From NCBI GenBank assembly GCA_945883505.1, contig CAMCXL010000004.1:62001-126000 (forward strand): a DNA stretch of 64,000 nucleotides, read 5' to 3'. Positions 16,923 through 27,618 of this stretch are shown in pieces. The notes below the pieces were generated by a model. That model saw only the letters and a program-made list of their open reading frames with translations. It had not been told where the DNA came from and searched no databases. The first letter of the stretch is position 1, and each line of letters starts with the position of its first letter. A program made the translations under genes and the position numbers. The DNA comes from Rhodoluna limnophila. Lineage in GTDB: Bacteria; Actinomycetota; Actinomycetes; Actinomycetales; Microbacteriaceae.

Positions 16923-18698
16923 TCAATTTCTCACCTGCCCTTCATCGGAGTGCTCCTCAAGAGAAGAAACCACGAAGCGATAATCCGGACTTGAAATAAG
17001 TAACTCAGCGTGTTTACCAAAGGCAACGATCTTGCCATCTTGCAGTAGTGCAACTCGATCGGCCAACTGCACTGTGGAGGGGCGGTGAGCAACAATTAGC
17101 GCGGTGGTTTCAGAAAGCACAGTACGAAGTGCACTTTCCACCAGCGCTTCAGTATCAACATCCAGCGCCGAAAGTGGATCATCTAAAACCAAAACTGCAG
17201 GCTTTGCGGCAACCGCCCGAGCCAGCGCTAAGCGCTGCCGCTGACCACCCGATAGCGATAAACCCTCTTCACCGATCTTGGTCTCAACACCATCTGGAAG
17301 ATCGTAAACAAACTGAGCCTGAGCAATCTCTAGAGCTTCTTTGAGATCTTGCTCGGTGGCCTCGGGTCTTCCCAATAAAACGTTTTCACGAACCGAGCTT
17401 GAAAATAAAGTGGCGTCTTCGAAGGCCATGGCGATGTGGGTGCGAAGCTCAGCCCTTGTGAGAGATTTGATGTCTACGCCATCAAGCTCAATTGAACCGC
17501 CGGTTGCTTCAAATAGCCTCGTGGTAAGAGCCGTCAACGTGGTCTTGCCAGAGCCGGTGACTCCGATTAGAGCCACGGATTCACCCGGATTTAGCAACAG
17601 GTTAACCCCGCTTAGAAGCGGCAAAGAGCCTGGTTTTTGGTCTGGATAGCTAAAGTGAACATCCTTGAACTCAAGCTTGCCCCTGGGGTTCTTGATGGTT
17701 TGGGGATCTAATGGATCCTCAATTGAGACCGGCTCATCGATTACCTCGAAGTGCCTGGAGATGGCTGTCTTGGCGTCCAGAGTAAGAGCGAGCAAAAAGC
17801 CGATTGATTCGGTTGGCCAGCGAAGCACCGTTGCGGTTGCAAAAAATGCCACCAGTCCACCCACGGTAAGAGAGCCTTCGGCAACCAGAAGTATTCCGGC
17901 AAACATAGAAAGACCGAGAGCTGTTTCTGGAAGAAATAACAGGTATGCCCACATATTTGCAATCAGTCCGGCTTTTTTGAGCTCGGTGGAACGAAGATCG
18001 GTTGCTCCGGCTGCGAATTTCTGAGCAGCGAACTCGCCTCTACCAAACGCTTTCAAGACCCTGATGCCGTGAACTGATTCTTCAACCGCGGTTGCAAGGT
18101 CCCCTGCTTGATCTTGAGACTGCCTGGCTATTTTGCCGTAGCCGGATTCAAACCTAAATCCCTTAATCCAAATCGGAATCGAAACAACAAAGAAAATGGC
18201 ACCGAGTATCCAACTAAAACTAAACAGCACCACAAGTCCGATTGCGATTGTTGCAGCGTTGGCAATTAGCAAAACCAAACCGAAGGAAAGCCAGCGCCGG
18301 ATAAGACCTAGGTCTTGGGTGGCGCGAGAAAGCAATTGCCCCGAGGGCCACCGGTCGTGAAAACTAACCGGGAGATCTTGAAGTTTCTTAAAAAGACTCG
18401 TCCGCATCGAAGACTCGACTCCGGTGACCGGAGTTAGTACCAGCCAACGTCGAAGCAGAACCAGGAAGGCTTCTAGTAGACCCATTCCAAAAACTAGCGC
18501 AACTAAGAAGTAAAGATTTTCTAGGGTCCCAAGCTCGGAGAGCTCATCGATTAATTCGCGTAGAACTTGGGGAATACTAAGCGCCACCGCGTGAGCACTA
18601 ATGGCGGCGATAACTCCAAGTAGCAGCCTTGGAATGGCCTTTTTGGCGTAGGGCAGAATCCTGAACAGGGTTTTTAGCGTGCCGCTTGCATTACTCAA
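16923..18698 (-). CDS. ABC exporter subunit A (degenerate Walker B, canonical signature)
   Basis: This is a fused half-exporter of 591 residues with a membrane domain (about 20-310) and an ATPase domain (about 345-575). Walker A is GVTGSGKTT and the signature LSGGQRQR is intact, but Walker B is [12 protein letters not shown], with Asp where the catalytic Glu should be. Together with the altered signature of the next gene this places the non-hydrolysing site on this subunit's nucleotide-binding face, as in known heterodimeric exporters. The start is a TTG with GGAAGG about 12 bases before it. It is the first gene of the pair. Confidence 0.92.
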   Translation of the reverse strand: MSNASGTLKTLFRILPYAKKAIPRLLLGVIAAISAHAVALSIPQVLRELIDELSELGTLENLYFLVALVFGMGLLEAFLVLLRRWLVLTPVTGVESSMRTSLFKKLQDLPVSFHDRWPSGQLLSRATQDLGLIRRWLSFGLVLLIANAATIAIGLVVLFSFSWILGAIFFVVSIPIWIKGFRFESGYGKIARQSQDQAGDLATAVEESVHGIRVLKAFGRGEFAAQKFAAGATDLRSTELKKAGLIANMWAYLLFLPETALGLSMFAGILLVAEGSLTVGGLVAFFATATVLRWPTESIGFLLALTLDAKTAISRHFEVIDEPVSIEDPLDPQTIKNPRGKLEFKDVHFSYPDQKPGSLPLLSGVNLLLNPGESVALIGVTGSGKTTLTALTTRLFEATGGSIELDGVDIKSLTRAELRTHIAMAFEDATLFSSSVRENVLLGRPEATEQDLKEALEIAQAQFVYDLPDGVETKIGEEGLSLSGGQRQRLALARAVAAKPAVLVLDDPLSALDVDTEALVESALRTVLSETTALIVAHRPSTVQLADRVALLQDGKIVAFGKHAELLISSPDYRFVVSSLEEHSDEGQVRN

Positions 18699-18778
18699 CT
18701 AGCTTTGGAGCCTTCCGCCAGACCGATTTGGTCAGCTTTTTAGGCTAACACGGGTTCGCTGGGCTAAAGCTTCCTCGC

Positions 18779-20425
18779 CTAGTGGAAAAAGTGCCTTTCG
18801 CCGGTGAAATACATAGTCACACCCGCAGCTTCAGCTGCAGCGATGACATCCTCGTCTCGAACCGAACCACCGGGCTGAACAACTGCCTTGACTCCTGCTC
18901 GAAGCAGAACCTCCAGACCGTCGGCGAATGGGAAGAAGGCATCGCTTGCGGCAACCGTGCCCCGTACCCTGCCGGCTGCTCTTGATACCGCCAGCTCACA
19001 AGAATCGACCCGGTTCACCTGACCCATTCCAATACCAATTGATGCACCGTCTCTGGCAAGCAAAATACCATTTGATTTCACCGAGCGAACTGCCCGCCAG
19101 GCAAATTCCAAATCCGCCCTAGTTTTCGGATCAGCCTTGGTCCCGGTGACAAGCTTCCAGTTCTTATCGGTGAAGTTTTGGAAGCTGTCAGTTTCTTGAA
19201 CCAGAAGTCCCCCCGACACTTGCTTGAGCTCCATCGCCGCCCTAGAAAAATTAGGAGGTATCTGCAAAACTCTTAGGTTTTTCTTGGTTAGTAGTAGCTG
19301 CAGAGCCTCAAAGTCATAGCCCGGCGCAACAATTACCTCTGTGAATATGTCGGCAACCTGTCTTGCCATTTCTAAAGTGACCGGGCGGTTAGCTGCGATG
19401 ACTCCGCCGTAGGCGGAGACCGCATCACAAAAGTGCGCCTTGGCGTGAGCCTCCGCAATTGGATCAATAGAGCCTTCCAAACCAATAGCAATACCGCAGG
19501 GGTTGGCGTGCTTGATGATCGCAACCGCTGGCTCATTGAAGTCGTAAGCTGCCCGGAGGGCAGCGTCGGCATCAACGTAGTTGTTGTATGACATTTCCTT
19601 GCCACCGAACTGCTTGGCTTGAGCAATTCCCAGTGAAGTTTCTAGGCCCTCAACTTTGTATAGCGCGGCTGCTTGGTGTGAGTTCTCGCCGTAGCGAAGT
19701 ACCGAGGAAAGAGTTGCCTTGACATCCAGGGTTTTAGCAAAGCCGGGGTTCTTGCTGGCATCGGCATCACTTCGGCCGGCGTCTGATTTCCAGGCATCAT
19801 CGAGCGAGGTTGCCATCCAGTTCGACACTGCGGTGTCGTATCTTGCTGTGTGTGAAAAAGCCAAAAGAGCTAGCTCCTTGCGCTGGGTCAAAGTGGTTCC
19901 ACCCGATCCAAGTGCGGTGATGATCTCGGAGTACTTAGCTGGGTCAACCACAATGGCAACGTTGGCGTGGTTTTTGGCAGCGGCTCGAACCATGGCCGGT
20001 CCCCCGATGTCGATCTGGTCAATGGCTGTCTCGCCAGTTGCACCTTTAGTTATGGCCTCAACGAACGGATACAGGTTCACAACCACCAGCTGAAACGGCT
20101 TGACCTTTAATTGCTCAAGCTGCGACTGGTGCTGTACCAGGCGAAGATCGGCCAATAATCCGGCGTGAATTGCAGGGTGCAGGGTCTTGACCCTGCCATC
20201 TAGGGTCTCTTCAAAGCCGGTGACTTCCGCTACCTCGGTGACTTTAATTCCTGCTTCCGCAATGGTTTTAGCGGTAGAACCGGTCGAGACAATTTCAACA
20301 CCGTTTTCCCCGAGTGCCCTGGCAAGCTCAATTAATCCAGTTTTGTCTGAAACAGAAATCAGAGCGCGCTTGATGGGGACTTTGTCAAAGTGACGATAGT
20401 CGGCTGCTTGGTATTTGCTGTCCAT
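18779..20425 (-). CDS. purH: Bifunctional AICAR formyltransferase / IMP cyclohydrolase
   Basis: PurH formylates AICAR with 10-formyl-THF and closes the ring to IMP, the last two steps of purine synthesis. The 548-residue protein has the cyclohydrolase domain first (about 15-165; [32 protein letters not shown]). The formyltransferase domain follows, with the catalytic IIKHANPCG and [11 protein letters not shown], and the protein ends [14 protein letters not shown] is ZMP, the ligand of the riboswitch ahead of glyA, so the two loci are metabolically linked. The gene follows purN by 11 bases. Confidence 0.97.
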   Translation of the reverse strand: MDSKYQAADYRHFDKVPIKRALISVSDKTGLIELARALGENGVEIVSTGSTAKTIAEAGIKVTEVAEVTGFEETLDGRVKTLHPAIHAGLLADLRLVQHQSQLEQLKVKPFQLVVVNLYPFVEAITKGATGETAIDQIDIGGPAMVRAAAKNHANVAIVVDPAKYSEIITALGSGGTTLTQRKELALLAFSHTARYDTAVSNWMATSLDDAWKSDAGRSDADASKNPGFAKTLDVKATLSSVLRYGENSHQAAALYKVEGLETSLGIAQAKQFGGKEMSYNNYVDADAALRAAYDFNEPAVAIIKHANPCGIAIGLEGSIDPIAEAHAKAHFCDAVSAYGGVIAANRPVTLEMARQVADIFTEVIVAPGYDFEALQLLLTKKNLRVLQIPPNFSRAAMELKQVSGGLLVQETDSFQNFTDKNWKLVTGTKADPKTRADLEFAWRAVRSVKSNGILLARDGASIGIGMGQVNRVDSCELAVSRAAGRVRGTVAASDAFFPFADGLEVLLRAGVKAVVQPGGSVRDEDVIAAAEAAGVTMYFTGERHFFH

Positions 20426-20436
20426 GGTTTGGTGCT

Positions 20437-21021
20437 CTAAATCTTTGCCAAGTCGATACGCTTTTCCGCAACCCCGATGATCGTGTCGATAAGAAGTTCA
20501 CGCTCGTGAACTTTGATTCGCTCGTGCAGAGTTGGGACATCATCACCGGGCATTACTTGAACTTTGCGTTGGAGAATAATCGGCCCGGTGTCAACGCCGG
20601 CGTCAACAACATGGATGGTTGCTCCGGTCTCACTGACTCCGGCTGCCAGGGTGTCACGCACAGCGTTCGCTCCGGGGAAAAGTGGAAGTAAAGATGCGTG
20701 AATATTAATTAGGTTTGGGCTAAAGCGATTCACAAAAGCTGGAGGCAATATCTTCATGAATCCGGCTAGAGCAACAAGGTCTGGGTTGAAGTGCTCAACT
20801 GTTTCTTGTAGTTTCTTTGCCCAACTTTCACGGTCGGGAAACCTACTTCTTTCAACAACAAAAGTTGGCACACCGTACAAATCGGCATGAGCTAAACCGA
20901 GAGCTGGTCCATCTGAACCAACCGCGAGAATTCTTACCGGAACCAGGGGGCTCTCGGTGGCTTTCAGAAGCGCCAAAAGGTTTGAGCCGGTACCAGAGAT
21001 TAGAACTACGACCGACAGCAT
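20437..21021 (-). CDS. purN: Phosphoribosylglycinamide formyltransferase
   Basis: PurN transfers a formyl group from 10-formyl-THF to GAR, the third step of purine synthesis. The 194-residue protein has the substrate loop ISGTGSNL near residue 8, the catalytic [10 protein letters not shown], and the aspartate in [11 protein letters not shown]. purH follows at once, so both folate-dependent purine steps are co-expressed. A TANNNT hexamer sits right before the start, overlapping the stop of the upstream DUF6350 gene. purN may therefore have its own promoter. Confidence 0.96.
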   Translation of the reverse strand: MLSVVVLISGTGSNLLALLKATESPLVPVRILAVGSDGPALGLAHADLYGVPTFVVERSRFPDRESWAKKLQETVEHFNPDLVALAGFMKILPPAFVNRFSPNLINIHASLLPLFPGANAVRDTLAAGVSETGATIHVVDAGVDTGPIILQRKVQVMPGDDVPTLHERIKVHERELLIDTIIGVAEKRIDLAKI

Positions 21022-21025
21022 GGAT

Positions 21026-22285
21026 TTAGCTTAGCGTTTTGGGTTTTTTGATGGCGTTCTCAGTCGGCCTTGCGCTATAGAAGGCGGCTAGGGTCGCAAC
21101 AACGAACACCTCGACAAAGCTCACCAGCATCAAGATCAAAGGATTCACTCCAACCTCCGAAAGCCTTCCGGGTCCTGCCCCACCGGAGGCAAGGAGTGCG
21201 AGAAATCCAAGCTGCAGGGAGGTCACCAGGGCAATCGATAGACCCAGCGAAATGGCTGCACTCCAGGCTGTTGCGAACTCAAATCTGATCTCATCGGCTG
21301 ACCTTCTGATCATTAGGGTCGCTATAAAAGCCGCCAGCAAAACAACCACAATCGCAATCATTCCAAAATCGAGCTTTCCAACCGGCAGTGCTCCGAGAAT
21401 AGGCACCGCAGGAAGCGGTCCCACCTGAGATCCCAAAGGGGAAATTAGCGAGCCTGAGCCAATTGAAAAACCGACACCGGTGAACCAAGCAGCACCATAA
21501 ATAATCAGATTGGGCAAAATAGCTAACTGCCCCGCGGTCAAAACAATTGCTCCCAACACACTGACCTGAACGCTTTCATAGAGTCTTGTGATGTCAATCC
21601 AGTTGAGTCCAATCAGCACAGCGATTGTGAAGGAAGAGACCATAAGTAGCATGGCGGTGATTGCGGTGCCAGCCCGGAGGGCTGGGCTAATTAGAGACCT
21701 GATGCTCCAGTGCATCTTTAGTCTTAGATCATTAAGAGCTCTTCTGATGCGGTCGCGCTCCGGGGCCTGATCCAAAACGTCTCCATCAAATAAAATATCC
21801 GGTCTTCCAAAAACCGAACCCAGAAACTGAAAGAGAAAAAACAACAAGGTTGGGAAGATCACTCCCTGCCAGGTGACCGGGTAAACCGCCTCATCGAAAG
21901 CTAGCGTGCTAATTGCAAGCGATGCAGCACCAAAAACCAATACCCCACCTAGCCAACCTGGCCAGAGCGAAGTCGCCACCAGGAATCTTTTTCCGGCGTT
22001 GTAGTAAAGTCTTGCGAACCAAATTGTCATTCCCAAAGGAATAAGTGAAACAACGAAAGTTGGAACCTCAACCCCTAGGATTTCACCGGCGGGAACCACG
22101 AGCCTGGTTCCGTGAGAAAGCAGCCAGAAATCCGAGGCTGCCCTAAAGGCTACGGTCCAGTTAACGTTTGGGTCGTTCTCGATTATCCAGACGATCGTGA
22201 GCGGAACCAGCAATACAGCTAAGCCAATGCCAATTAATATCGTGGCGTCAAAAACCGCTATAAAAAAGGCTTGTCTTCTGTTCAC
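21026..22285 (-). CDS. DUF6350-type polytopic membrane protein
   Basis: This 419-residue protein has about ten hydrophobic helices and little else. Its N-terminal part (GIGLAVLLVPLTIVWIIEN, WLLSHG, VSLIPLGMTIWFARL) and its place between sucD and purN match the uncharacterised actinobacterial DUF6350 family. I base this on recall of the family and did not search it. The start is a GTG with AAGG about 11 bases before it. It lies 18 bases after sucD on the same strand. Function is unknown; its conserved position suggests an envelope housekeeping role. Confidence 0.75.
   Translation of the reverse strand: MNRRQAFFIAVFDATILIGIGLAVLLVPLTIVWIIENDPNVNWTVAFRAASDFWLLSHGTRLVVPAGEILGVEVPTFVVSLIPLGMTIWFARLYYNAGKRFLVATSLWPGWLGGVLVFGAASLAISTLAFDEAVYPVTWQGVIFPTLLFFLFQFLGSVFGRPDILFDGDVLDQAPERDRIRRALNDLRLKMHWSIRSLISPALRAGTAITAMLLMVSSFTIAVLIGLNWIDITRLYESVQVSVLGAIVLTAGQLAILPNLIIYGAAWFTGVGFSIGSGSLISPLGSQVGPLPAVPILGALPVGKLDFGMIAIVVVLLAAFIATLMIRRSADEIRFEFATAWSAAISLGLSIALVTSLQLGFLALLASGGAGPGRLSEVGVNPLILMLVSFVEVFVVATLAAFYSARPTENAIKKPKTLS
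21028..21033 (-). promoter_or_regulatory. Leaderless promoter -10 hexamer (TAAGCT) of purN
   Basis: TAAGCT lies at -12 to -7 from the purN ATG and overlaps the stop codon of the upstream gene. No ribosome-binding site is visible for purN. Read-through from upstream is also possible. Confidence 0.5.
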
Positions 22286-22303
22286 AGCTCAATCTGCCTT
22301 GTT

Positions 22304-23191
22304 TTAGAGAGAACCAATGACCTCGCGCATGAGTGCCGCGGTTTCGCTCGGGGTCTTGCCAACCTTGACTCCAACGGCTTCGAAGGCTTCTTTTTTAGCC
22401 TGAGCGGTTCCAGCAGAACCAGACACGATAGCTCCGGCATGACCCATGGTCTTACCCTCGGGAGCAGTGAATCCTGCGACGTAGGCAACCACTGGCTTTG
22501 TGACGTTATCTTTGATGTAGGCGGCGGCTTTTTCTTCCGAGTCGCCACCGATTTCACCAATCAAAACAATTGCCTTGGTCTCGGCATCTTCCTGAAATGC
22601 CTTGAGTGCATCGATGTGGGTGGTTCCAATCACCGGATCGCCACCGATACCAATTGCTGTAGACATTCCGATATCTCTTAGCTCGAACATCATCTGGTAG
22701 GTGAGCGTTCCAGATTTTGAAACCAGTCCGATTGGACCGGGGCCCGTTATATCACTGGGTGTAATACCGGCGTTTGATTTTCCCGGGCTGATTATGCCAG
22801 GGCAATTAGGTCCGATGATGCGGGTTTTTAGACCCTTAGAAACGTTGTAAGCCCACGCCTCCGCTGAGTCGTGAACTGGAATGCCTTCGGTGATTGCAAC
22901 TGCAAGTTTGATTTCGGCATCGATTGCCTCAATCATTGCGGCCTTGGCAAAGGCGGGTGGAACAAAAATAACGGTGACGTTGGCGCCGGTTTCTTTCATC
23001 GCATCGGCCACCGTTCCAAAAACCGGAAGAGTCTTACCGTCGACCTCAACTGATTCGCCGGCCTTTTTTGGATTTACTCCACCCACGATATTTGAGCCAC
23101 CCTTAAGCATTCTTTGGGTGTGCTTCATGCCTTCGGACCCAGTCATACCCTGGACGATGATTTTTGAATTCTGGTCTAGAAAAATTGCCAT
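22304..23191 (-). CDS. sucD: Succinyl-CoA synthetase alpha subunit
   Basis: With SucC this enzyme converts succinyl-CoA to succinate while making a nucleoside triphosphate in the TCA cycle. The 295-residue protein starts with the CoA-binding Rossmann domain ([25 protein letters not shown]) and contains [12 protein letters not shown] and GIGGDP. The phosphorylated histidine lies in [12 protein letters not shown] near residue 246. AAGGGAAG lies before the ATG. It follows sucC by 11 bases. Confidence 0.97.
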   Translation of the reverse strand: MAIFLDQNSKIIVQGMTGSEGMKHTQRMLKGGSNIVGGVNPKKAGESVEVDGKTLPVFGTVADAMKETGANVTVIFVPPAFAKAAMIEAIDAEIKLAVAITEGIPVHDSAEAWAYNVSKGLKTRIIGPNCPGIISPGKSNAGITPSDITGPGPIGLVSKSGTLTYQMMFELRDIGMSTAIGIGGDPVIGTTHIDALKAFQEDAETKAIVLIGEIGGDSEEKAAAYIKDNVTKPVVAYVAGFTAPEGKTMGHAGAIVSGSAGTAQAKKEAFEAVGVKVGKTPSETAALMREVIGSL

Positions 23192-23202
23192 CTGATGCTT
23201 CC

Positions 23203-24360
23203 CTACTTGCTTGCTAGCTCGGCGGCCTTGTCGGCAGCCAAGTCCATGGTCTCAACAACTGTTACAAGCGGGTGGTTGGCATCCGCCAAGATCTTGCGTC
23301 CCTCAACTACGTTGTTGCCATCGAGGCGAACAACCAGTGGCTTAGAAGCCGAAGAACCTAGTTTTTCTAGGGCTCCAACGATTCCGTTGGCAACCGCGTC
23401 GCAGGCGGTGATTCCGCCAAAGACGTTCACAAAAACGGACTTAACCTGAGGGTCGTTCAAGATAACGTCAAGACCGGCGGCCATAACCTCGGCCGAGGCT
23501 CCACCTCCGATGTCTAGGAAGTTAGCTGGCTTAACACCACCGTGACGCTCGCCCGCGTAGGCAACCACGTCCAGCGTCGACATAACAAGACCAGCACCAT
23601 TTCCAATGATTCCAACTTCGCCGTCTAATTTGACGTAGTTCAAGTCCATGGCTTTGGCCTTGGCCTCTAGTGGGTCGAGGGCATCTCTTTCCATGTCATC
23701 GCGCTCGTGACGGAACTCGGCGTTGTCATCCAAGGAAACTTTGCCATCAAGAGCCAAGATCTGACCATCCTCGGTTAGCACCAGTGGGTTTACCTCAACT
23801 AATGTGGTGTCTTCTTTTTTGAACACTTCGTAGAGTTTGACAAAAATGGGTGCCACCTTGGCAGCTAGTTCGCCGTCAAAGCCTCCGGCTTTGGCAATTT
23901 CTAATGCCTTTGCTAGATCAATTCCCTTGACTGCGTCGATGGCAATCTTGGCGAGCGCCTCTGGGCGCTCTTCGGCTAACTGCTCAATTTCCATTCCACC
24001 TTCGACTGAGCAAAGGGACAGAAAAGTTCGGTTTGATCTATCAAGCAGAACGGAGAAGTAAAACTCCTTTGCAATCTTCGCGCCCTCTGCAATCATCACG
24101 CGCTTAACAACGTGACCTTTAATATCGAGTCCTAGAATCTTTTCGGCTGCGGCCTTGGCTTCTTCCGGCGAGTGGGCAACCTTGACGCCTCCGGCCTTGC
24201 CTCGTCCTCCCACTTTGACCTGGGCCTTAACAACAACTGTTCCGCCAATCTTGGCGGCTGCTTTCTCGGCTTGTTCGGGAGTGTCGGCGATTAGTCCCTG
24301 CAGGACTGGAACCTGGTATTTTTCGAAAAGATCGCGTGCTTGATACTCAAATAAATCCAA
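23203..24360 (-). CDS. sucC: Succinyl-CoA synthetase beta subunit
   Basis: SucC carries the nucleotide-binding ATP-grasp domain of succinyl-CoA synthetase. The 385-residue protein begins with the conserved [18 protein letters not shown] and has [49 protein letters not shown], and [12 protein letters not shown] in the CoA-ligase half. The start is a TTG at 24360; the family N terminus aligns exactly there and no ATG is near. I see no good ribosome-binding site before it. sucD follows in the same operon. Confidence 0.96.
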   Translation of the reverse strand: MDLFEYQARDLFEKYQVPVLQGLIADTPEQAEKAAAKIGGTVVVKAQVKVGGRGKAGGVKVAHSPEEAKAAAEKILGLDIKGHVVKRVMIAEGAKIAKEFYFSVLLDRSNRTFLSLCSVEGGMEIEQLAEERPEALAKIAIDAVKGIDLAKALEIAKAGGFDGELAAKVAPIFVKLYEVFKKEDTTLVEVNPLVLTEDGQILALDGKVSLDDNAEFRHERDDMERDALDPLEAKAKAMDLNYVKLDGEVGIIGNGAGLVMSTLDVVAYAGERHGGVKPANFLDIGGGASAEVMAAGLDVILNDPQVKSVFVNVFGGITACDAVANGIVGALEKLGSSASKPLVVRLDGNNVVEGRKILADANHPLVTVVETMDLAADKAAELASK

Positions 24361-24415
24361 CTGTTAACCCGTTTCAGAAATAGAGCGATTGGCCGAGGGC
24401 CCTTAAGAGCTAAGT

Positions 24416-26686
24416 TTAGAGCTTTTCGATGGGGGCTATTTTTACCACCAGCGATTTGGTTGCCCCGGTATCGAAGCTGACCTCCGCTACCTGCTTGGGG
24501 CCCTCACCTCTTGTTGAAGAAACTGTTCCAACACCGTAATCAGAGTGTTGGATGCGGTCGCCAACTGCCAGCTGTAGTGAGCTGTTGTCTCTTACCTCTC
24601 TTATGGCACCGGCTATTTCGGTCTTGGGCTTCAAAGAAGGAGTCGGGGTGGAAGATCCCATGCCCCTGAAGCCCCCGGTAATAAAGCCACTCGAGGCCCG
24701 CTCGGCACCCTCGGTTTTTAGAATCTCCGGTGGAATATCGCCTAAGAAGCTGGAGGGCAAAAAGGCCGTGGTTGAGCCAAAGAGTGTTCGCTGCAACGCC
24801 GAGGTTAAATACAGTCTTCCGCGGGCTCTGGTCATACCTACATATAAAAGCCTTCGCTCCTCGGCAACTCCGCCTGGTTCATCGAAGCTTCGAATATGCG
24901 GCAAGGTCCCTTGCTCCAGACCCACCAAAAACACCACATCGTATTCCAAACCCTTGGCGGTATGTAGGGTCATCAAAGAAACATTTCCTGAGTCATCGTC
25001 AATCTCGTCGGCGGCTGCAGCCAATGTGATATCAGCCAGGTACTCAGCGATTGTGGCATCTGGGTTTTGCCTCTGGTATTCAAAGACCTGACCAATCAGC
25101 GCATCCAAGTTATCTACCCGAGCTTCATCCTGCGGGTCACGGCTATCTTCAAGGGCGCCTCGGTAGCCAGAGAGATTTAGCGCCGCCGATAGCACCTCGG
25201 CAATTTTTGACTCCACGGTCATGGCGTCTAAATCATTTAGCAACTTAGAAAAAGAGGTAAGCGAATTAGTAAGCTTTGGACCCAGTGCCAAGGTGTCGGT
25301 TTTTCCAAGGGCCTGCCTAAAAGAAATTTCTTCTTTCCTTGCAAGCTCGGCGATTTTGAGTTCAGTTTTTTCACCTATGCCACGAGAAGGCTCATTTAAA
25401 ATGCGTCTGACTGCCTCATCGTCTCTCGGGTTTGCAATCGATGTGAGGTACGCAAGCGCGTCCTTGATTTCCTTGCGCTCGTAGAACTTTAGCCCTCCGA
25501 TTACCTGGTACGGAATTCTCTGGCTTTTGAGTTCAGCTTCCAGAGAAGGCGAGAGGGCGTTGGTTCGATACAAGATCGCTATGTCCCGATACGCCACCGA
25601 CAAATCGTGCAGCTCTGCAATCTGGTCAACCACATAGGCCGCCTCGGCCCGCTCGTCGAGCCCGGTGAAGGAAATGATCTTCTCGCCATCGCCCGAGTCA
25701 GTCCAGAGGTTTTTCTCCGGTCGGTCAAAGTTTTTGGAGATGACGGCATTGGCTGCCGACAAGATGTTTTGGGTCGAGCGATAGTTTTGCTCCAGCAATA
25801 TCGTCTCTGAGCCTGGGAAATCCTTGGCGAACTCGGCGATATTTCTCATGTCCGCGCCTCGAAAGGCATAGATCGACTGGTCGGAGTCACCAACCACCGT
25901 TATGGCCGAGGGGCCAGCAAGCTCTCCGGTATTGGCATCTGGTTCGTTATGCGCATCGGCTATTGGTTTGGTGAGCTCTCTAATCAGCGAATACTGGGCG
26001 TGGTTGGTGTCCTGGTACTCATCGACCAGGATGTGGCGAAATCTCTTTTGATACTGGGCCGCAATGTTTGGAAAAGAGCGGAACAGATAAACCGTCTCGG
26101 CAATCAAATCGTCAAAGTCAAAGGCGTTGTTTTTCCGAAGCTCATTGGCATAACGGGTAAAGATATCTGCAATGGCGCGATCTTTTGGATTTGTGGAGTC
26201 AATCATTGAGTAGAAATCCTGCGAATCTTTAAGTTCGTTCTTGGCGTTTGAAATACGGGCGGCCACACTCTGCGGTTTGAGTCCTTCGATATCGCTACCG
26301 GATTCACGAATCAAGCGTTTGATTAGGGCTCTGGTGTCACCGGTGTCGTAAACGGTGAAGTTTTTGTCATGTCCAAGAAGCTCTGCTTCGCGGCGCAATA
26401 TTTGCAGACAGGCCGAGTGAAAAGTCTTAATCCACATCCCATCGGCCACATTTCCAAGTAGCGCATGAACGCGATCTCGCATTTCACTGGCAGCTTTATT
26501 TGTGAAGGTGATTGCAAGAATCTGCGAAGGCCAAGCTTCTTTCTTGTGGAGCAGGTGTGCGATGCGATGGGTTAAGACTTTTGTCTTTCCAGAGCCGGCA
26601 CCGGCAACAATTAAAAGCCCTGGACCGCGGTGAGTCACCGCGGCAACTTGCTGCGGGTTTAGTCCTTCAAGAAGATTCTGGTTCAT
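24416..26686 (-). CDS. pcrA: ATP-dependent DNA helicase of the UvrD/PcrA family
   Basis: This is a superfamily 1A 3'-5' helicase used in repair and in removing proteins from DNA. The 756-residue protein has the motifs in order: LNPQQVAAVTH (Q motif), GAGSGKTKVLTHRI (Walker A), ILAITFTNKAASEMRDR, LVDEYQDTN (Walker B), VGDSDQSIYAFRGAD, EQNYRSTQNIL, and SLMTLHTAKGLEYDVVFLVG. VGMTRAR lies near residue 645. The tail (about 700-756) is the small beta domain that binds RNA polymerase in PcrA. Length fits PcrA, not AdnA/B or RecB. It follows the phosphodiesterase gene by 13 bases. Confidence 0.95.
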   Translation of the reverse strand: MNQNLLEGLNPQQVAAVTHRGPGLLIVAGAGSGKTKVLTHRIAHLLHKKEAWPSQILAITFTNKAASEMRDRVHALLGNVADGMWIKTFHSACLQILRREAELLGHDKNFTVYDTGDTRALIKRLIRESGSDIEGLKPQSVAARISNAKNELKDSQDFYSMIDSTNPKDRAIADIFTRYANELRKNNAFDFDDLIAETVYLFRSFPNIAAQYQKRFRHILVDEYQDTNHAQYSLIRELTKPIADAHNEPDANTGELAGPSAITVVGDSDQSIYAFRGADMRNIAEFAKDFPGSETILLEQNYRSTQNILSAANAVISKNFDRPEKNLWTDSGDGEKIISFTGLDERAEAAYVVDQIAELHDLSVAYRDIAILYRTNALSPSLEAELKSQRIPYQVIGGLKFYERKEIKDALAYLTSIANPRDDEAVRRILNEPSRGIGEKTELKIAELARKEEISFRQALGKTDTLALGPKLTNSLTSFSKLLNDLDAMTVESKIAEVLSAALNLSGYRGALEDSRDPQDEARVDNLDALIGQVFEYQRQNPDATIAEYLADITLAAAADEIDDDSGNVSLMTLHTAKGLEYDVVFLVGLEQGTLPHIRSFDEPGGVAEERRLLYVGMTRARGRLYLTSALQRTLFGSTTAFLPSSFLGDIPPEILKTEGAERASSGFITGGFRGMGSSTPTPSLKPKTEIAGAIREVRDNSSLQLAVGDRIQHSDYGVGTVSSTRGEGPKQVAEVSFDTGATKSLVVKIAPIEKL

Positions 26687-26699
26687 AACTTGCTAAAGC

Positions 26700-27614
26700 C
26701 TAGGCGGTGCCATCGACAATGCTTCGCAGCAAATCCGGCTGATCAACAAAGATTCCATCAAGACCAGAAGCTGCTACCTTCGCAAAATATTCATCGACGC
26801 TTTCGGAGGCGTCCTCGGCTTTTAGGGTCCAGCCGTATATCTCAATGCCCAGTTCATGGGCAAGCGCAATGGAACCATTCGGTATGGTGTTGGTTCCAGT
26901 TTCGTCTAGATCAAGTAGCAGCGGAAGATCCAGGCTAACTCCATCAAAGTCGCCGGCAATCTTCTCGAGGTAGGACTTTGTCAATTTGGTCTCGTTGTCT
27001 GGAAGTCTCACCTGTTCGGTCAAGAAGACATACCTCTTATCTGCTCCGCAGGCTTTTTGCAGAAGCTGCATCATCTCGTAATCGAAGCTCTCGAGCACGA
27101 GCTTGATACCGCGGGCTTTCCAGCTGGATTCAGCAAGTTTCCGGGCCAGGATCCCTGCGATATCCATACCCTTTCTAGTGAAGTGCATGCCGTGCTTGAC
27201 CTCAATAACGAGGGTCTTTCCATCCATGAAGGGTGCCGCTAGCAGTTGATCTATGGTGGGAATCTTGAACTGGCCGTCAAATTTTGCACTCCCAGGCCGA
27301 AGATCTGGAAGCCGCTCTCTGGCCCTGATTGAATCAAGCTCGGCGTAGTCAAAGTCCTCGCTGAAAAACCCATTTTCGGTAATTCCATCGGAATAGCCGG
27401 CTCTTTCACGATCGGCAAACTCTGGGTGCTGCTCGATGTCGGTAGTGCCATTTAGCCAGTTCTCGTGCCGAAGGATTAGTTCGCCGTCCCTAGTTGGAAC
27501 TAGGTCACACTCCACACCGTCAGCTCCTTGCAAGATGGCAAGCTCAAAAGCTTCCAGGGTATTTTCTGGTCGGTAGCCGCAGGCTCCGCGATGACCTAGA
27601 ACTAGGGGCGCCAC
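26700..27614 (-). CDS. Glycerophosphodiester phosphodiesterase family protein
   Basis: Enzymes of this family hydrolyse glycerophosphodiesters to glycerol-3-phosphate and an alcohol. The 304-residue protein has the two catalytic segments of the GDPD barrel: LGHRGACGYRPENTLEAF at the N terminus, with its HR and E, and GADGVECDLVPTRDGELILRHE, with ExD and H. There is no signal peptide, so it is probably cytoplasmic and may recycle lipid head groups. The start is a GTG one codon before APLVLGHRG, 4 bases after the guaA stop. It is therefore probably in the guaA transcript. Confidence 0.9.
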   Translation of the reverse strand: MAPLVLGHRGACGYRPENTLEAFELAILQGADGVECDLVPTRDGELILRHENWLNGTTDIEQHPEFADRERAGYSDGITENGFFSEDFDYAELDSIRARERLPDLRPGSAKFDGQFKIPTIDQLLAAPFMDGKTLVIEVKHGMHFTRKGMDIAGILARKLAESSWKARGIKLVLESFDYEMMQLLQKACGADKRYVFLTEQVRLPDNETKLTKSYLEKIAGDFDGVSLDLPLLLDLDETGTNTIPNGSIALAHELGIEIYGWTLKAEDASESVDEYFAKVAASGLDGIFVDQPDLLRSIVDGTA

Positions 27615-27618
27615 GACG

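Noticed and set aside
24552-25091. 179-codon plus-strand ORF inside pcrA
   Set aside because: It is antisense to a helicase with all motifs intact, has no ribosome-binding site and no recognisable domain. It is a shadow of the opposite frame.
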